From JAPLVS01 sp043809265 (GTDB taxonomy: Archaea; Iainarchaeota; Iainarchaeia; Iainarchaeales; DTGL01), in contig JAZDDY010000009.1 of the NCBI GenBank assembly GCA_043809265.1, positions 1-29,625 of the forward strand: 29,625 bases of DNA, in the 5' to 3' direction. Below the pieces are notes generated by a model. That model did not search any database and had not been told where the DNA came from. It was given only the letters and a program-made list of their open reading frames with translations. Both the position numbers and the translations under genes were made by a program. Position 1 is the stretch's first letter. Every line of letters begins with the position of its first letter. This document shows positions 1-8,643 of this stretch, one piece after another.

Positions 1-2
1 AA

Positions 3-566
3 TTCCTTTCAAGCCTCAAGACGGATTTCCTTGAAGGCCAGATTAAGGTTTTCGGGTCGAACGGCGAAAAATTAAGCCTGCCGAAAGGCTCGACTCCGGT
101 AGATTTCGCTTTCAGGCTTTTCCCTGAAAAGGCGCCTTTCCTTTCGGATGCAGAAATAAACGGCAGGCAGAAGCCATTGTGGCATGCCCTGCAGGGCGGC
201 GACCGCGTGATTCTTTCCTTTTCCGAGAACAAAACCATCGGAATGGAATGGCTTGATTTCGCTAAAACCTACAACGCAAGGGAAAAAATCAGGCACTGGC
301 TGAAGGCCGGGGGCGGGAAATGCGAAAAGGCGATGGTTGCGCGCTATTTTTTCTCCGCAACCCCCAGAAAAGGCCTTGTCGGTGAAATATTTTCCTCGAT
401 AGGCAAATGCAATGCCTGCGTTGAAAGCTTCCACATTGAAAAAATCAGCCCTGCGCGGTTCGAAGGCTCGCTCACACTTTCCCTGAAAGGGAAAAACACG
501 GCTGAAAAATTAGGGAAATGCCTGCAAAAAATAAAAGGCCTCGGGGAATTAAGGCAAGCGGATTAA
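3..566 (+). CDS. RelA/SpoT homologue (RSH), C-terminal part with TGS and ACT domains; 5' end outside window
   Basis: The frame is open from the window edge, with no start codon needed; 187 residues are visible and end in TAA. Residues about 11-75 form a TGS domain (LPKGSTPVDFAFRL, then INGR, then LQGGDRVIL). They are followed at about 83-101 by the RSH signature WLDFAKTYNAREKIRHWLK. Residues about 111-183 read as an ACT domain (ARYFFSATPRKGLVGEIF). RSH proteins make and/or hydrolyse (p)ppGpp, and the C-terminal half senses the ribosome or amino acids. Only about 10 residues separate the WLDFAKT helix from the ACT domain, whereas classical long RSH proteins have roughly 200 residues (helical and zinc-finger/RIS regions) there, so this is a compact form. 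Whether the catalytic domains are intact cannot be seen. It converges with leuS, with 9 nt between the stop codons. The identification as RSH is strong; activity is inference. Confidence 0.85.
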   Translation, partial: FLSSLKTDFLEGQIKVFGSNGEKLSLPKGSTPVDFAFRLFPEKAPFLSDAEINGRQKPLWHALQGGDRVILSFSENKTIGMEWLDFAKTYNAREKIRHWLKAGGGKCEKAMVARYFFSATPRKGLVGEIFSSIGKCNACVESFHIEKISPARFEGSLTLSLKGKNTAEKLGKCLQKIKGLGELRQAD

Positions 567-575
567 GTTTACCTT

Positions 576-3449
576 TTATTCCACAAAAATCGCCGGCTTC
601 AACGGCAAGGCCAATGCGGCCTTCTGCGCGAATTCCTTTCCGGCGCCCTCTTCCTTCATGATTTCCAGTTTGCAGCCCAGTTCGCTTTCAAGGAATGCCC
701 TCCCGTTTTCAAGGACAGCCAGCTCGTCGATTTTCCCTGTTTCCTTGAGTTCCATTGCCTTTCCGGCAAGCCTTTTCACGATTGCCGCGGCCTCGTTTCC
801 CTTCGCCCTGACCTGCGGATCCTTCATCGCTTCCTTCATTGCAAGCCCAAAGTCAGGGCGGTCTATTTTTTTGACCGCCTCAAGCACGGCCCACTTCCAG
901 GGCGAAGCCACAAACAGCCTGGCCTTTTTTATTTCTGTTTTGCCTGTGAGCTTCATTATGTTCCTCACGTCTTCCGCTGCTGTTTCGAGCAGGCGTTCGC
1001 TCAAGTCGATCGCCTGGTCGATCTCTGCCTTTTCAGGCATCCTGGCCTTGAAAATCGATTCCTTGTTTTTCAGGGAATGCCGCCACATTTCCTCTGCGAT
1101 GTGCGGCATAAATGGGGCAATGCACTTCAGCCAATTCCCAGTTATGTACAAGTCAAGGGATTTGTTTTCCCTCTGCTTCCTGTCCTCGAACCAGAGCAAA
1201 TCCTTTGCGAACTTGAAGGTCATTTCCTGCACAGCCGAGCGGAGCATTACGCCTTCCATTGCGCCAAGATAGGCGTTCACCCTTTTCCTGAACGCATTCA
1301 ACAGCCATTTCTCGGCCTGGTCAAGGCTCTTTTCATCCAATGCGCCTCCTCCGGCTGAAGCCGAGGCGTTTTCTTCAATCCATTCAAGCAAATCGTTTAT
1401 TTTTTCAACGCCCTTGTCTATTTCGCGCTGCTTCCAGTCCATTTCTTCCCATGGCTCGACAGAATTCATGAGGAACAATCTCACATAGTCTGTGCCGATT
1501 TTGTCGCACATGTCGTTTATCAGAATCACGTTGCCTTTCGATGAGGACATTTTTTTGCCTTCAAGCACAAGCATTCCCAAATTCAGCGTTCCTGCCTGCC
1601 TTTTGCCTTCCGGGAAAATCGCGGTGTGCTGGAAGATTGAAAACGACATGTGATTGGGTATCAGTTCTGTGGCGCTCACATTGAATGCCAAAGGATACCA
1701 GTAATCGAACTCCTTCCTCATCGCCTCGAGGTCTTTTTTCTCGAGACCGCTTTCCTTTGCAATCGCCTCGGCAGTCCCTTTTCCCTGGAAGATATAGTCG
1801 AAAACGTTTTCCCCGAGTTTCTCGGCCGGCAATTTCTTTATGATATGGGAAATCGTGAAATACGCCATGTAAATAGTGGAATCTGCCAGCGGCTCCAGTA
1901 TCTTGTCTTCCTGCCACGGGAATTTTGTGCCCAGGCCTTTCGAGCGCGTGCATGGTTTATCATCAAGCCAGCCGAAAACATTGTCATACTGGGTGCGGAA
2001 AAGCTCCGGTATAATTTTCATCCCAGCCAATGTTTTGCGGCTTTCCTCTTTCCAGCCCTGGTCGGAATAGGTCACGAACCATTGGTCTTCAAGCACTCTC
2101 ACCACACATTCCGAGCCGCACCTGCAGACAACCCTTCCCTCAAGCTCGTAAAACTTTTCCGCTTTTCCTCCTTCTATCAATTCTTTTTTGACAAGGTCTT
2201 TTGCCTTGCTGACAGGCATTCCCGCGTATTTTCCGCAGTTCTGGTTCATGATGCCCTTATGGAACCCTATCTTGTAAACTATTTTCTTGGCTTCCTCCAA
2301 TTTCACTTCATCCTTCTGGCTTTGGATGCCGAGGTCTTTAACTATTTTGACCGCAGACTCCTCGCCGAATTCCAATGTTTTGATGATTGGAATTGTTTTC
2401 AGCGCAAGAACTTCCTTTTCATCCAATTTGTATCTCTTAATCATTTCCTTGTCCTTTTGCAGGTCCAGCAATGCAACCAAGTCTATCGGCGCATCGCTCG
2501 GAACCGATGTGACAATCCCTGTGCCTGTCTTCGGGTCGCAGAAATCGCAAGGCAGGATTAAAACCTTCCTGTCTATGCCCGGCGCCATCGCGCTTTTCCC
2601 AACCAACTCCGTTCCCTTGATTGTGCCTGTTTTTTCAACTCCGCCCCTTTGCGATTTCAGTTTCTCCAGAAATTCATTGCTGCCAATCCATTCCTCGCCG
2701 GCAACCTTTATTATCGCGAATTCCGCTTCAGGGCTAATCCATAAATTTGTCTGCCCGTAAACTGTTTCAGGTCTCAATGTTGCGGCGACAATGAATTTGC
2801 CGTCGTCCATTTTGAATTTTAAAATCGTAAATTCCTGTATGCCCAGGCCTTCGCCTTCCGCAAGGTCGTGGTCTCCTACCGGGTTGTTGTCTTTAGGGCA
2901 ATAGCGCACAGGGTATTTGCCTTTTTTGATATAGCCTTTCGCGTACAATTTTTTGTACTGCCATTCGATGAATTTTTTGTAAGTGGGGTCGATTGTTTTG
3001 AGTTCCCTTCTCCAGTCTATGCCGAACCCAAGTTTATGGAACCCTGCCTTGTAGCCGTATTCTGCCTTGTTTACCATGTAATCCACAAAGCTTTCTGGGC
3101 CTGCTGTGAGATATTTGAAGTCTTCCTTTGGTATGCGCGAGCTCTCATTGAATATCTTGACTGTCTTTTCAATGCCTTTCTGCAGCGCTTCAACCGCCGC
3201 AATCACCGGCGTCCCTGACACATGCCAGCCCATCGGCATCAAGACATTGTATCCTTTGAGCATGTGGTATTTTGCCATTATATCGGTCACGGCATAAGTC
3301 CTGCCGTGGCCTATGTGCATTGCCCCGCTCGGGTAAGGGAACGCGACCTGAATGTAAAAAGCCGGCCTTTTCGAATCCACTTCAGGCTCGAAAAGCCTTG
3401 TGTCCTGCCATTCCTTCTGCCATTTTTTTTCAGTTGAAGCGAAGTCCAT
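576..3449 (-). CDS. leuS: Leucyl-tRNA synthetase, archaeal type
   Basis: Class I synthetase that charges tRNA-Leu in the cytosol. Visible are the HIGH motif (SGAMHIGHGRTY, about residues 45-48), the KMSKS loop as KMSSS (GKKMSSSKGN) about two thirds through, and the CP1 editing domain with its Thr-rich loop (TLRPETVYGQTN) and GTGIVTSVPSDAP. At 957 residues the length is normal for archaeal LeuRS. The frame extends upstream to 3479 (10 more residues). The internal ATG at 3449 is preferred because a TTTTAAA box at 3488-3494 predicts transcription starting near 3465, and a GGTGG lies 6 nt before this ATG. The gene has its own promoter and meets the RSH gene tail to tail. The Cys-rich stretch between the editing and catalytic parts (CRCGSEC) is a plausible zinc knuckle. 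No defect is seen. Confidence 0.97.
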   Translation of the reverse strand: MDFASTEKKWQKEWQDTRLFEPEVDSKRPAFYIQVAFPYPSGAMHIGHGRTYAVTDIMAKYHMLKGYNVLMPMGWHVSGTPVIAAVEALQKGIEKTVKIFNESSRIPKEDFKYLTAGPESFVDYMVNKAEYGYKAGFHKLGFGIDWRRELKTIDPTYKKFIEWQYKKLYAKGYIKKGKYPVRYCPKDNNPVGDHDLAEGEGLGIQEFTILKFKMDDGKFIVAATLRPETVYGQTNLWISPEAEFAIIKVAGEEWIGSNEFLEKLKSQRGGVEKTGTIKGTELVGKSAMAPGIDRKVLILPCDFCDPKTGTGIVTSVPSDAPIDLVALLDLQKDKEMIKRYKLDEKEVLALKTIPIIKTLEFGEESAVKIVKDLGIQSQKDEVKLEEAKKIVYKIGFHKGIMNQNCGKYAGMPVSKAKDLVKKELIEGGKAEKFYELEGRVVCRCGSECVVRVLEDQWFVTYSDQGWKEESRKTLAGMKIIPELFRTQYDNVFGWLDDKPCTRSKGLGTKFPWQEDKILEPLADSTIYMAYFTISHIIKKLPAEKLGENVFDYIFQGKGTAEAIAKESGLEKKDLEAMRKEFDYWYPLAFNVSATELIPNHMSFSIFQHTAIFPEGKRQAGTLNLGMLVLEGKKMSSSKGNVILINDMCDKIGTDYVRLFLMNSVEPWEEMDWKQREIDKGVEKINDLLEWIEENASASAGGGALDEKSLDQAEKWLLNAFRKRVNAYLGAMEGVMLRSAVQEMTFKFAKDLLWFEDRKQRENKSLDLYITGNWLKCIAPFMPHIAEEMWRHSLKNKESIFKARMPEKAEIDQAIDLSERLLETAAEDVRNIMKLTGKTEIKKARLFVASPWKWAVLEAVKKIDRPDFGLAMKEAMKDPQVRAKGNEAAAIVKRLAGKAMELKETGKIDELAVLENGRAFLESELGCKLEIMKEEGAGKEFAQKAALALPLKPAIFVE

Positions 3450-3487
3450 TTTGGCCACCAACAGGTAAAACTGTTCCAAAAAAGAGG

Positions 3488-3494
3488 TTTTAAA
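3488..3494 (-). promoter_or_regulatory. TATA box of leuS
   Basis: TTTAAAA on the minus strand, in the gap after the metallopeptidase gene. A start about 26 nt downstream leaves a leader of about 16 nt containing GGTGG, which selects the ATG at 3449. Confidence 0.5.
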
Positions 3495-3501
3495 CCTTGC
3501 C

Positions 3502-4080
3502 CTAACCTATCGCCCTCAGTATGAACTGCCTGTAAGGCATCGCCCCGTAGACTATTTCCCTTCCTGCAAAGTGAGATATCACCTGTTCTTTGGAAAAGCC
3601 CATTTTTACAGCAAGCTTTGCGCTGAGAACGTCCGCCATCAGTTCTTCAGCCTGCGTGAAAGAAATCCTGTTTGCAACCGCGAACTCCATCAGTTTCGGT
3701 TTGGGAAAATGCGCGTATTCGTGGCTTAAGGTAAGAATGCCGTCCAGCGTCATTTTGTCGCCGCTGAATATGTGCTCTGCAGGCAGGTTGATGAAGCTCT
3801 CCCTTTCAATCCTGCGCATGCCCCCTATTTGGATTATTTTGTAATATGAAACGTTTTCGCCCTGCGTTACAGAATAATGGCCCACACGCATTGCCTTCCG
3901 CGGGTAAAAATAAATCGGCGTGTTCGCCAAATTCAATTCCATTAATTCGAACAATTCCCTCGAAATATCGCTTTTCGCCTGCTTTTTCAGTTCTTCGAGC
4001 GCCTTTGCCGCATGCTGCATGAAAGAATCCAGCGCTTTCCTGCGCTTCCCGCCAAGGACCGGCTTTCCAAAGAGCGGCAT
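3502..4080 (-). CDS. Predicted zinc metallopeptidase with HExxH motif, family not recognised
   Basis: 192 residues, no signal peptide or membrane segment. HEYAH at about residues 120-124 (SHEYAHF) is a classical zinc-protease motif. About 20 residues on, AEELMADVLSAKLA offers a Glu and Asp as third zinc ligand, as in gluzincin and ImmA/IrrE-like folds (SxHExxH...E/AD). The N-terminal 60 residues are basic and helical. The start is the ATG at 4080 rather than the in-frame TTG at 4104: an ATTTAATT box is centred 27 nt upstream of the ATG, which would give a leaderless message. It lies 21 nt upstream of the leuS TATA box and 35 nt after the stop of the neighbouring surface-protein gene. Peptidase activity is inference from one motif; a substrate cannot be named. 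Confidence 0.7.
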   Translation of the reverse strand: MPLFGKPVLGGKRRKALDSFMQHAAKALEELKKQAKSDISRELFELMELNLANTPIYFYPRKAMRVGHYSVTQGENVSYYKIIQIGGMRRIERESFINLPAEHIFSGDKMTLDGILTLSHEYAHFPKPKLMEFAVANRISFTQAEELMADVLSAKLAVKMGFSKEQVISHFAGREIVYGAMPYRQFILRAIG

Positions 4081-4102
4081 GAACAGAGAAAAAGAGCGGA
4101 AC

Positions 4103-4110
4103 AATTAAAT
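4103..4110 (-). promoter_or_regulatory. TATA box of the HExxH protein gene
   Basis: ATTTAATT on the minus strand, centred 27 nt upstream of ATG 4080 and consistent with leaderless initiation. Confidence 0.5.
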
Positions 4111-4115
4111 TCTTT

Positions 4116-5861
4116 TTATTTCGCCCTTTTCCTGAGTTCCTTGAGTTCCGCCTGTATTGCCAGCGCCCTTTTCTGGTATTCTTCTTCCGTGATGCGCCTT
4201 TTGAAATATTCAACCTTGAGCTCTTTCAATAGCCTCTGCCTCTTGGCGATTTCAAAGTCGAACTTTTCCCTTTCAGTGTTTTTTTCCTTGAATGCACTCC
4301 TGATATAGCCGGCGAGGAAAAGCAGGAAGATGATTATTATTGTGAGCGCGAACCACGGCAGCAGGTCCTGCGGCTCGGCAGGCACAGTTATTATTTCCGG
4401 TTCCGGTGTTTGGACTGTTTTTTCGCATTCCCCTGTCTTTTCATCGCATTTCTCGCCCCTGTTGCAGCCGCATTCCACGCATTCCGCAATGAGTTTTCTT
4501 TCCACGCAGTAAAGCGGCCTGTATTCGGAGCATTCCCCGTTCTTCAATTCGCCGCAGTCAGTGCCAAGCTTCGGAACCTCAGGTGTCGGCGTAGTTTGCG
4601 GCGTTGCGGTGGCAGGAATTGGCTTTGGTGTTGCAGTTGGAGCTGGTGTTTTTTTCGGTGTCGGAGTTTTTGTGGGTGTGGGCACAGGAGTATCTGTTGG
4701 CTGAACTGTGGCTGTCGGTGTTGGAGTGGCCGTAGGCGTTGGAGTCAGAGTGGCTGTCGGCGTAGGGCTTTCGCCAGGCACTTCGGCTGTGGCCGTTGGT
4801 GCCGGGGCCGGTGTCGGGGTGGCTGTTAGGAATATTGTGTCTGCCCCGTGTGCGGTTCCTGCGCTGTTTTCAGCAACCGCGCGGTAATGGTATGTGGTGT
4901 CCGGGTCAAGGCCAGTTGCCGGCGCAGTGAATGTTACGGTTGTGCTTTTAGACGCTGGGGAAGTGGTTTTGCCGTATGAATCTGTTGTGCCGTACTGGAA
5001 GTAAACATTGCATGTTTCCCCGCCTGTGCTTTCCAGTTTGCCCTTAAGTGTAGCAGTTGTCTGCTTTACATCAGTAAGCGCCAATGTCAGCACTGATGGT
5101 TGCGTTATGGCTGTCGTGAAGGACAGGGTGCTTCCGTAGCCTGTCCCTGAGGAATTGCTTGCCGCCGCCCTGAAATAATATTTTGTGCCGGATTTGAGCC
5201 CTTCAGGCGTGTACGAAAACGCGCCTGCAGCTGGCATGGCTTGTTTTGGGGCGCTGTTTGCAAAGACGGTTTGGCTTGTGCCGTATTCAAACCACACAAG
5301 GCTGGAGCTTTCCCCCCCGAAATCTTTAAGGTCGCCGTTTAACCTGGCAGTTGTGGCTGCAACCCGGTCTGCAGCCAAAGTCGAAACAGTCGGGACAACC
5401 TTTATCTGGTAATCGAAAAGGTTGTATGTTTGTGATTCGCTGTTGTTGTTGAGGACCCTCAGCTTTGACTGGCTTGATTTTTTGTCTCCGTCAATGTAAA
5501 TTGTGATCGTGCTGCTGTCGGCCGGGTGCGACAGGTTCTCCCATGTCCCTGAATCATCGTAGTATACCGAGAGGTAAATTGTATAACCCGAGTTTTGCTC
5601 CCCCTTGACTGTGAAGGACAGCGGGGTTATACCGGCTGGGTGGTTAAAGATTATCTCCCCGGAATAGGACTTAGAATCCAGTTGGGCCGAAGCAGCTGTG
5701 CTGGTGCTGTCGTCTATGGCATATTGGGGGTTTTGCCAGCCGGTTCCTGATGCGCCTGACGGGTGCATGTCGGCCGCCCAGGCCGTGTTTAAAATTGCAA
5801 TAAATGCAACCAGCAGTGCGGCAATTGCTGTTTTCCACGCCGGTTTTTGCAATCCTTTCAC
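4116..5861 (-). CDS. Membrane-anchored surface protein with FN3-like repeats, Pro/Thr stalk, Cys-rich module and cytosolic tail
   Basis: 581 residues. An N-terminal signal peptide (about 1-30, ends NTAWAA) is followed by a beta-rich module at about 31-155; its GWQNPQYAIDDSTSTAAS resembles discoidin/galactose-binding-like domains. Two FN3-like repeats lie at about 158-250 and 256-347, each with a GxxYYFRAxAxNSxGTxxG-type ending. A Pro/Thr stalk (about 348-430) and a module with eight cysteines (436-479) come next. One transmembrane helix (about 503-520) precedes a charged coiled-coil tail with RITEEEYQKRALAI, like SHOCT segments. The outside is therefore the N-terminal part and the inside a short helical tail, suiting an adhesin or surface sensor. 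It starts with GTG, 26 nt below a TTTAAATAT box. The function is not recognised beyond this architecture. Confidence 0.85.
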   Translation of the reverse strand: MKGLQKPAWKTAIAALLVAFIAILNTAWAADMHPSGASGTGWQNPQYAIDDSTSTAASAQLDSKSYSGEIIFNHPAGITPLSFTVKGEQNSGYTIYLSVYYDDSGTWENLSHPADSSTITIYIDGDKKSSQSKLRVLNNNSESQTYNLFDYQIKVVPTVSTLAADRVAATTARLNGDLKDFGGESSSLVWFEYGTSQTVFANSAPKQAMPAAGAFSYTPEGLKSGTKYYFRAAASNSSGTGYGSTLSFTTAITQPSVLTLALTDVKQTTATLKGKLESTGGETCNVYFQYGTTDSYGKTTSPASKSTTVTFTAPATGLDPDTTYHYRAVAENSAGTAHGADTIFLTATPTPAPAPTATAEVPGESPTPTATLTPTPTATPTPTATVQPTDTPVPTPTKTPTPKKTPAPTATPKPIPATATPQTTPTPEVPKLGTDCGELKNGECSEYRPLYCVERKLIAECVECGCNRGEKCDEKTGECEKTVQTPEPEIITVPAEPQDLLPWFALTIIIIFLLFLAGYIRSAFKEKNTEREKFDFEIAKRQRLLKELKVEYFKRRITEEEYQKRALAIQAELKELRKRAK

Positions 5862-5882
5862 GATTAGAAATACTCAATTGCC

Positions 5883-5891
5883 ATATTTAAA
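5883..5891 (-). promoter_or_regulatory. TATA box of the FN3/stalk surface protein gene
   Basis: TTTAAATAT on the minus strand, centred 26 nt from the GTG start at 5861. The message would be leaderless, which supports GTG as the real start. Confidence 0.6.
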
Positions 5892-5917
5892 CATTTTTGA
5901 AGGCATTTTCCAAAAAA

Positions 5918-8599
5918 TCAGCGCCTTTCCAGGAACTCTTTGAGTTCCGCGGCCTTTTCAATCCTGCCGACAGCCATCCTCTCGCTGCCGCCGCCCCTGC
6001 CGCCGAACTGCGCCAAAAGCTTCTTCAATTCCTCGCCCGCATTCTTTCCGGACTGCGGCCCGCAGACCACAAGCAGTGTTTCCCCTGAGCCAAGCACAGC
6101 CATTGCATCCTGTTTTTTTGCGATAATGCCGTTGCCTGTTTCAATCAGCGTCTTTGAATCCATTCCTTCAAAATAGGCCTTCAGTTCCTTTCCTTCAGCA
6201 GAACCCAGTTCTGCAGCCTTGGATTTGGCTGTGTCCTTTTGTGCGCCTTCCAGGGCTTTCCTTAGGTCTTTCCATTCGTTGAAAAACCTTTCAGAGGTTC
6301 TTGCGAGCTCCTGTTCCTGCACCGAAAATATTTTCGCTGAATCCTCAAGGAGTTTTTCTTTCCTGTGCACTTCTTTCAGTGCGGGTTCCCCGCACGCAAA
6401 AATAATCCTTTCCACTCCGTCCTGGACGCCCTCGCGCTTTAATATTTTGAAGAAGCCTATTTCACCAGTGCTTTTCACATGGGTTCCGCCGCAGGCCTCG
6501 ACATCAAGGCCGAGGACATTTACAACCCGGAGGGTTTTGCCAGGCACATAGCCGCCCTGGTATAAAATGAAGCCGTACTTTTTTTCTGCCTCGGAGCGCG
6601 GCATTTCAGTGCTTGTGACAGTGATGTTCTGCCGTATGCTTTCGTTCACAATATGTTCGAGCTGCCTTAACTGTTCAGGGATAAGCCTGCGGTAATGGGT
6701 TATGTCCAAATGCGCCTTGTCAATGTCTTTCCTTGCGCCTGCCTGCCAGACATGCGCGCCCAAAAGGTTCCTTGCCGCTGCATTCAATAAATGCGTTGCG
6801 GTGTGGTGCCTTGCAAGCTGTTTCCTGCGCTTCAGGTTGATTTTTCCCACAACCTTGCTTCCTTCCCTGAAGGCATCAGGATTTTTCACGTAATGGAATA
6901 TGACCCCTTCATGCTTTTCGACATCTTCCACTTCCATGCCGTTCAATGTGCCGCTGTCGGATGCCTGGCCTCCGGTGCCCGGATAGAACAGTGTGCGGTC
7001 CAAGATTATGGCATCTTCTTCGATGCCGAGCACTCTTGCGTCGAATTCCTCGATTTCTTCTTCAAGATAGAACAATTCCCTGGTTTTATCGTATTTTTCA
7101 AGGCCTGCCATTTTCGGCTGTTCCGTTATCTCAACCTCGTTCTTTTTCACAATCAATTGGTAGAAGTTTTCAGGGATTTTTATCTGAACGCCTTTTTTCA
7201 ATGCCTCTTCTTCCACCAGTTCGACTGGAACGCCGTCGCTTTCGTAAAGCCTCACAAGTTCGCTCTCCGATATCCCTTTCCCTTTGCCTGCGCTTTCGAG
7301 GAGCGCGGCGATTTTTTTCGATGCGTTTGCCCTTGCCTCGCTCTCTTTTTTGCGCTCTTCAACCACGACTTCGCCTGCCGGGAAAACAGCCTTTTCCAAA
7401 GACTCGAAGCCCTTGAGCGATTCGGCGTGGTCTCTCAGGATTTCATCATAGCGCAAATTAAGGCCGAATTCGCGGTCCAATGCGAAAACCCTGCGCAAAA
7501 CCATCCGCAAATTGTAGCCGCCGCCTGAATTGCTTGGCAGCATGCCGTCGCTTGTCGTGTAAAGGATTGTTTTGAGGTGGTCGGCGCAAGCGTAAAGCGC
7601 CTGCACAGGCCTTATTTTTTTCGCAAAGTCCGTTTCGCTCAAGCCGAGTTTTTTCAGGATTGCCTTTTTTTTCTCTGCAATCTCCAATCCCTCTATGTCA
7701 AGGCCGCCGCTCAGCCTTGCGTATTCAGTGAACAGCTTTTTATCATACGAAAGGCCTGCATTTTTGAACATTCCTTTCAATACCTTGTCGAAGACCACCT
7801 CATAGCTTGTCGGGGTGCCGTTCGTGTACCATGCCAATCTCTCCAGGCCTGCCCCCATGTCTATGACTTTGGTCTTTAATTCCGCTGATTTTCCGTTGCC
7901 CAAGTCCTTGTATTGCATGAAAACGCAGTTGCCTAATTCCACGCCCTGCGCGCAGTATTCGATGCACGGCCCGAAAGTTCCGCCGCCTGCCCAGACATCC
8001 TCCTGGAAGCAGAGGTCTTCCTCTTTCACGCCGATGATTTTTGTCAGGTAATTGAAATCGTTGGTCAATGCCTCGTCCTTCCAGTAAAACAGCCCTGTTT
8101 TTTTGGAATTGAATGCGTGCTGGCCGAACATTATGAAAGAAGAATAATGCTGGCCTGTGACCCCCACATTTTCCAAATCATTGAACCTCAGGCTTGCCTG
8201 CGGCACAATCAACGGGTTTGCAGGCGGCTCTATTTCTCCGCTCACCACATAAGGCTGGAAATCGATAATCGAAGCGTTAGTGAAATACAAGTCATCGCGC
8301 CATCTTGCAACCACCGGGTAGCGTGGAATGCTTTTATGCCCTCTTTTAACAAAATATTTTTCTATGGCTCGCCAGGTTTCGATATAACCGAGTTTCTTGC
8401 CTGGCTTCCCAATGAAACCGAAGCCACTGCAGGAAGAATCAGCGCAGGTTTTCCTTTTTTCGTCCAGCGTCCAAAAGTTGCGCCCGCATTTTTCGCATTT
8501 TTTGCGCCTGAACCCCTTTTTCACAAGGAATTCAACATTGTAGTGCTTTTTCCAGTCCTTTGCGAATTTTTCCCTCAGGTCCTGCTTTGAAACGCCCAT
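5918..8599 (-). CDS. alaS: Alanyl-tRNA synthetase, archaeal type
   Basis: Class II synthetase that charges tRNA-Ala and edits misacylated Ser/Gly. 893 residues, typical of archaea. The N-terminal part carries the archaeal cysteine cluster (KCEKCGRNFW ... CADSSC). The editing domain shows HHTATH (HxxxH) and CGGTH (CxGxH) zinc ligands, and the C-terminal DHHA1-like part has FGGRGGGSERMAVG. The frame can begin at GTG 8608. ATG 8599 is preferred because the protein then begins MGVSKQDLREKF, as archaeal AlaRS usually does, and because the TTTAATTAT box at 8627-8635 would place the transcript start near 8605. The cognate tRNA-Ala(UGC), with its G3:U70 identity pair, lies in the same window at 27219-27290. 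Confidence 0.97.
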   Translation of the reverse strand: MGVSKQDLREKFAKDWKKHYNVEFLVKKGFRRKKCEKCGRNFWTLDEKRKTCADSSCSGFGFIGKPGKKLGYIETWRAIEKYFVKRGHKSIPRYPVVARWRDDLYFTNASIIDFQPYVVSGEIEPPANPLIVPQASLRFNDLENVGVTGQHYSSFIMFGQHAFNSKKTGLFYWKDEALTNDFNYLTKIIGVKEEDLCFQEDVWAGGGTFGPCIEYCAQGVELGNCVFMQYKDLGNGKSAELKTKVIDMGAGLERLAWYTNGTPTSYEVVFDKVLKGMFKNAGLSYDKKLFTEYARLSGGLDIEGLEIAEKKKAILKKLGLSETDFAKKIRPVQALYACADHLKTILYTTSDGMLPSNSGGGYNLRMVLRRVFALDREFGLNLRYDEILRDHAESLKGFESLEKAVFPAGEVVVEERKKESEARANASKKIAALLESAGKGKGISESELVRLYESDGVPVELVEEEALKKGVQIKIPENFYQLIVKKNEVEITEQPKMAGLEKYDKTRELFYLEEEIEEFDARVLGIEEDAIILDRTLFYPGTGGQASDSGTLNGMEVEDVEKHEGVIFHYVKNPDAFREGSKVVGKINLKRRKQLARHHTATHLLNAAARNLLGAHVWQAGARKDIDKAHLDITHYRRLIPEQLRQLEHIVNESIRQNITVTSTEMPRSEAEKKYGFILYQGGYVPGKTLRVVNVLGLDVEACGGTHVKSTGEIGFFKILKREGVQDGVERIIFACGEPALKEVHRKEKLLEDSAKIFSVQEQELARTSERFFNEWKDLRKALEGAQKDTAKSKAAELGSAEGKELKAYFEGMDSKTLIETGNGIIAKKQDAMAVLGSGETLLVVCGPQSGKNAGEELKKLLAQFGGRGGGSERMAVGRIEKAAELKEFLERR

Positions 8600-8626
8600 A
8601 AAAACCACTAGAATATAATAAAGGAG

Positions 8627-8635
8627 ATAATTAAA
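8627..8635 (-). promoter_or_regulatory. Probable TATA box of alaS
   Basis: TTTAATTAT on the minus strand, about 32 nt from ATG 8599. A second AT-rich candidate (8610-8622) lies too close to the start codon to serve it. Confidence 0.4.
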
Positions 8636-8643
8636 GGCTTGCC

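Noticed and set aside
1650..2561. 303-aa plus-strand frame inside leuS
   Set aside because: Lies wholly inside a well-supported synthetase on the other strand, with no domain, promoter or protein-like composition.
6791..7528. 245-aa plus-strand frame inside alaS
   Set aside because: Antisense shadow of alaS; Phe/Cys/His-rich composition unlike the neighbours.
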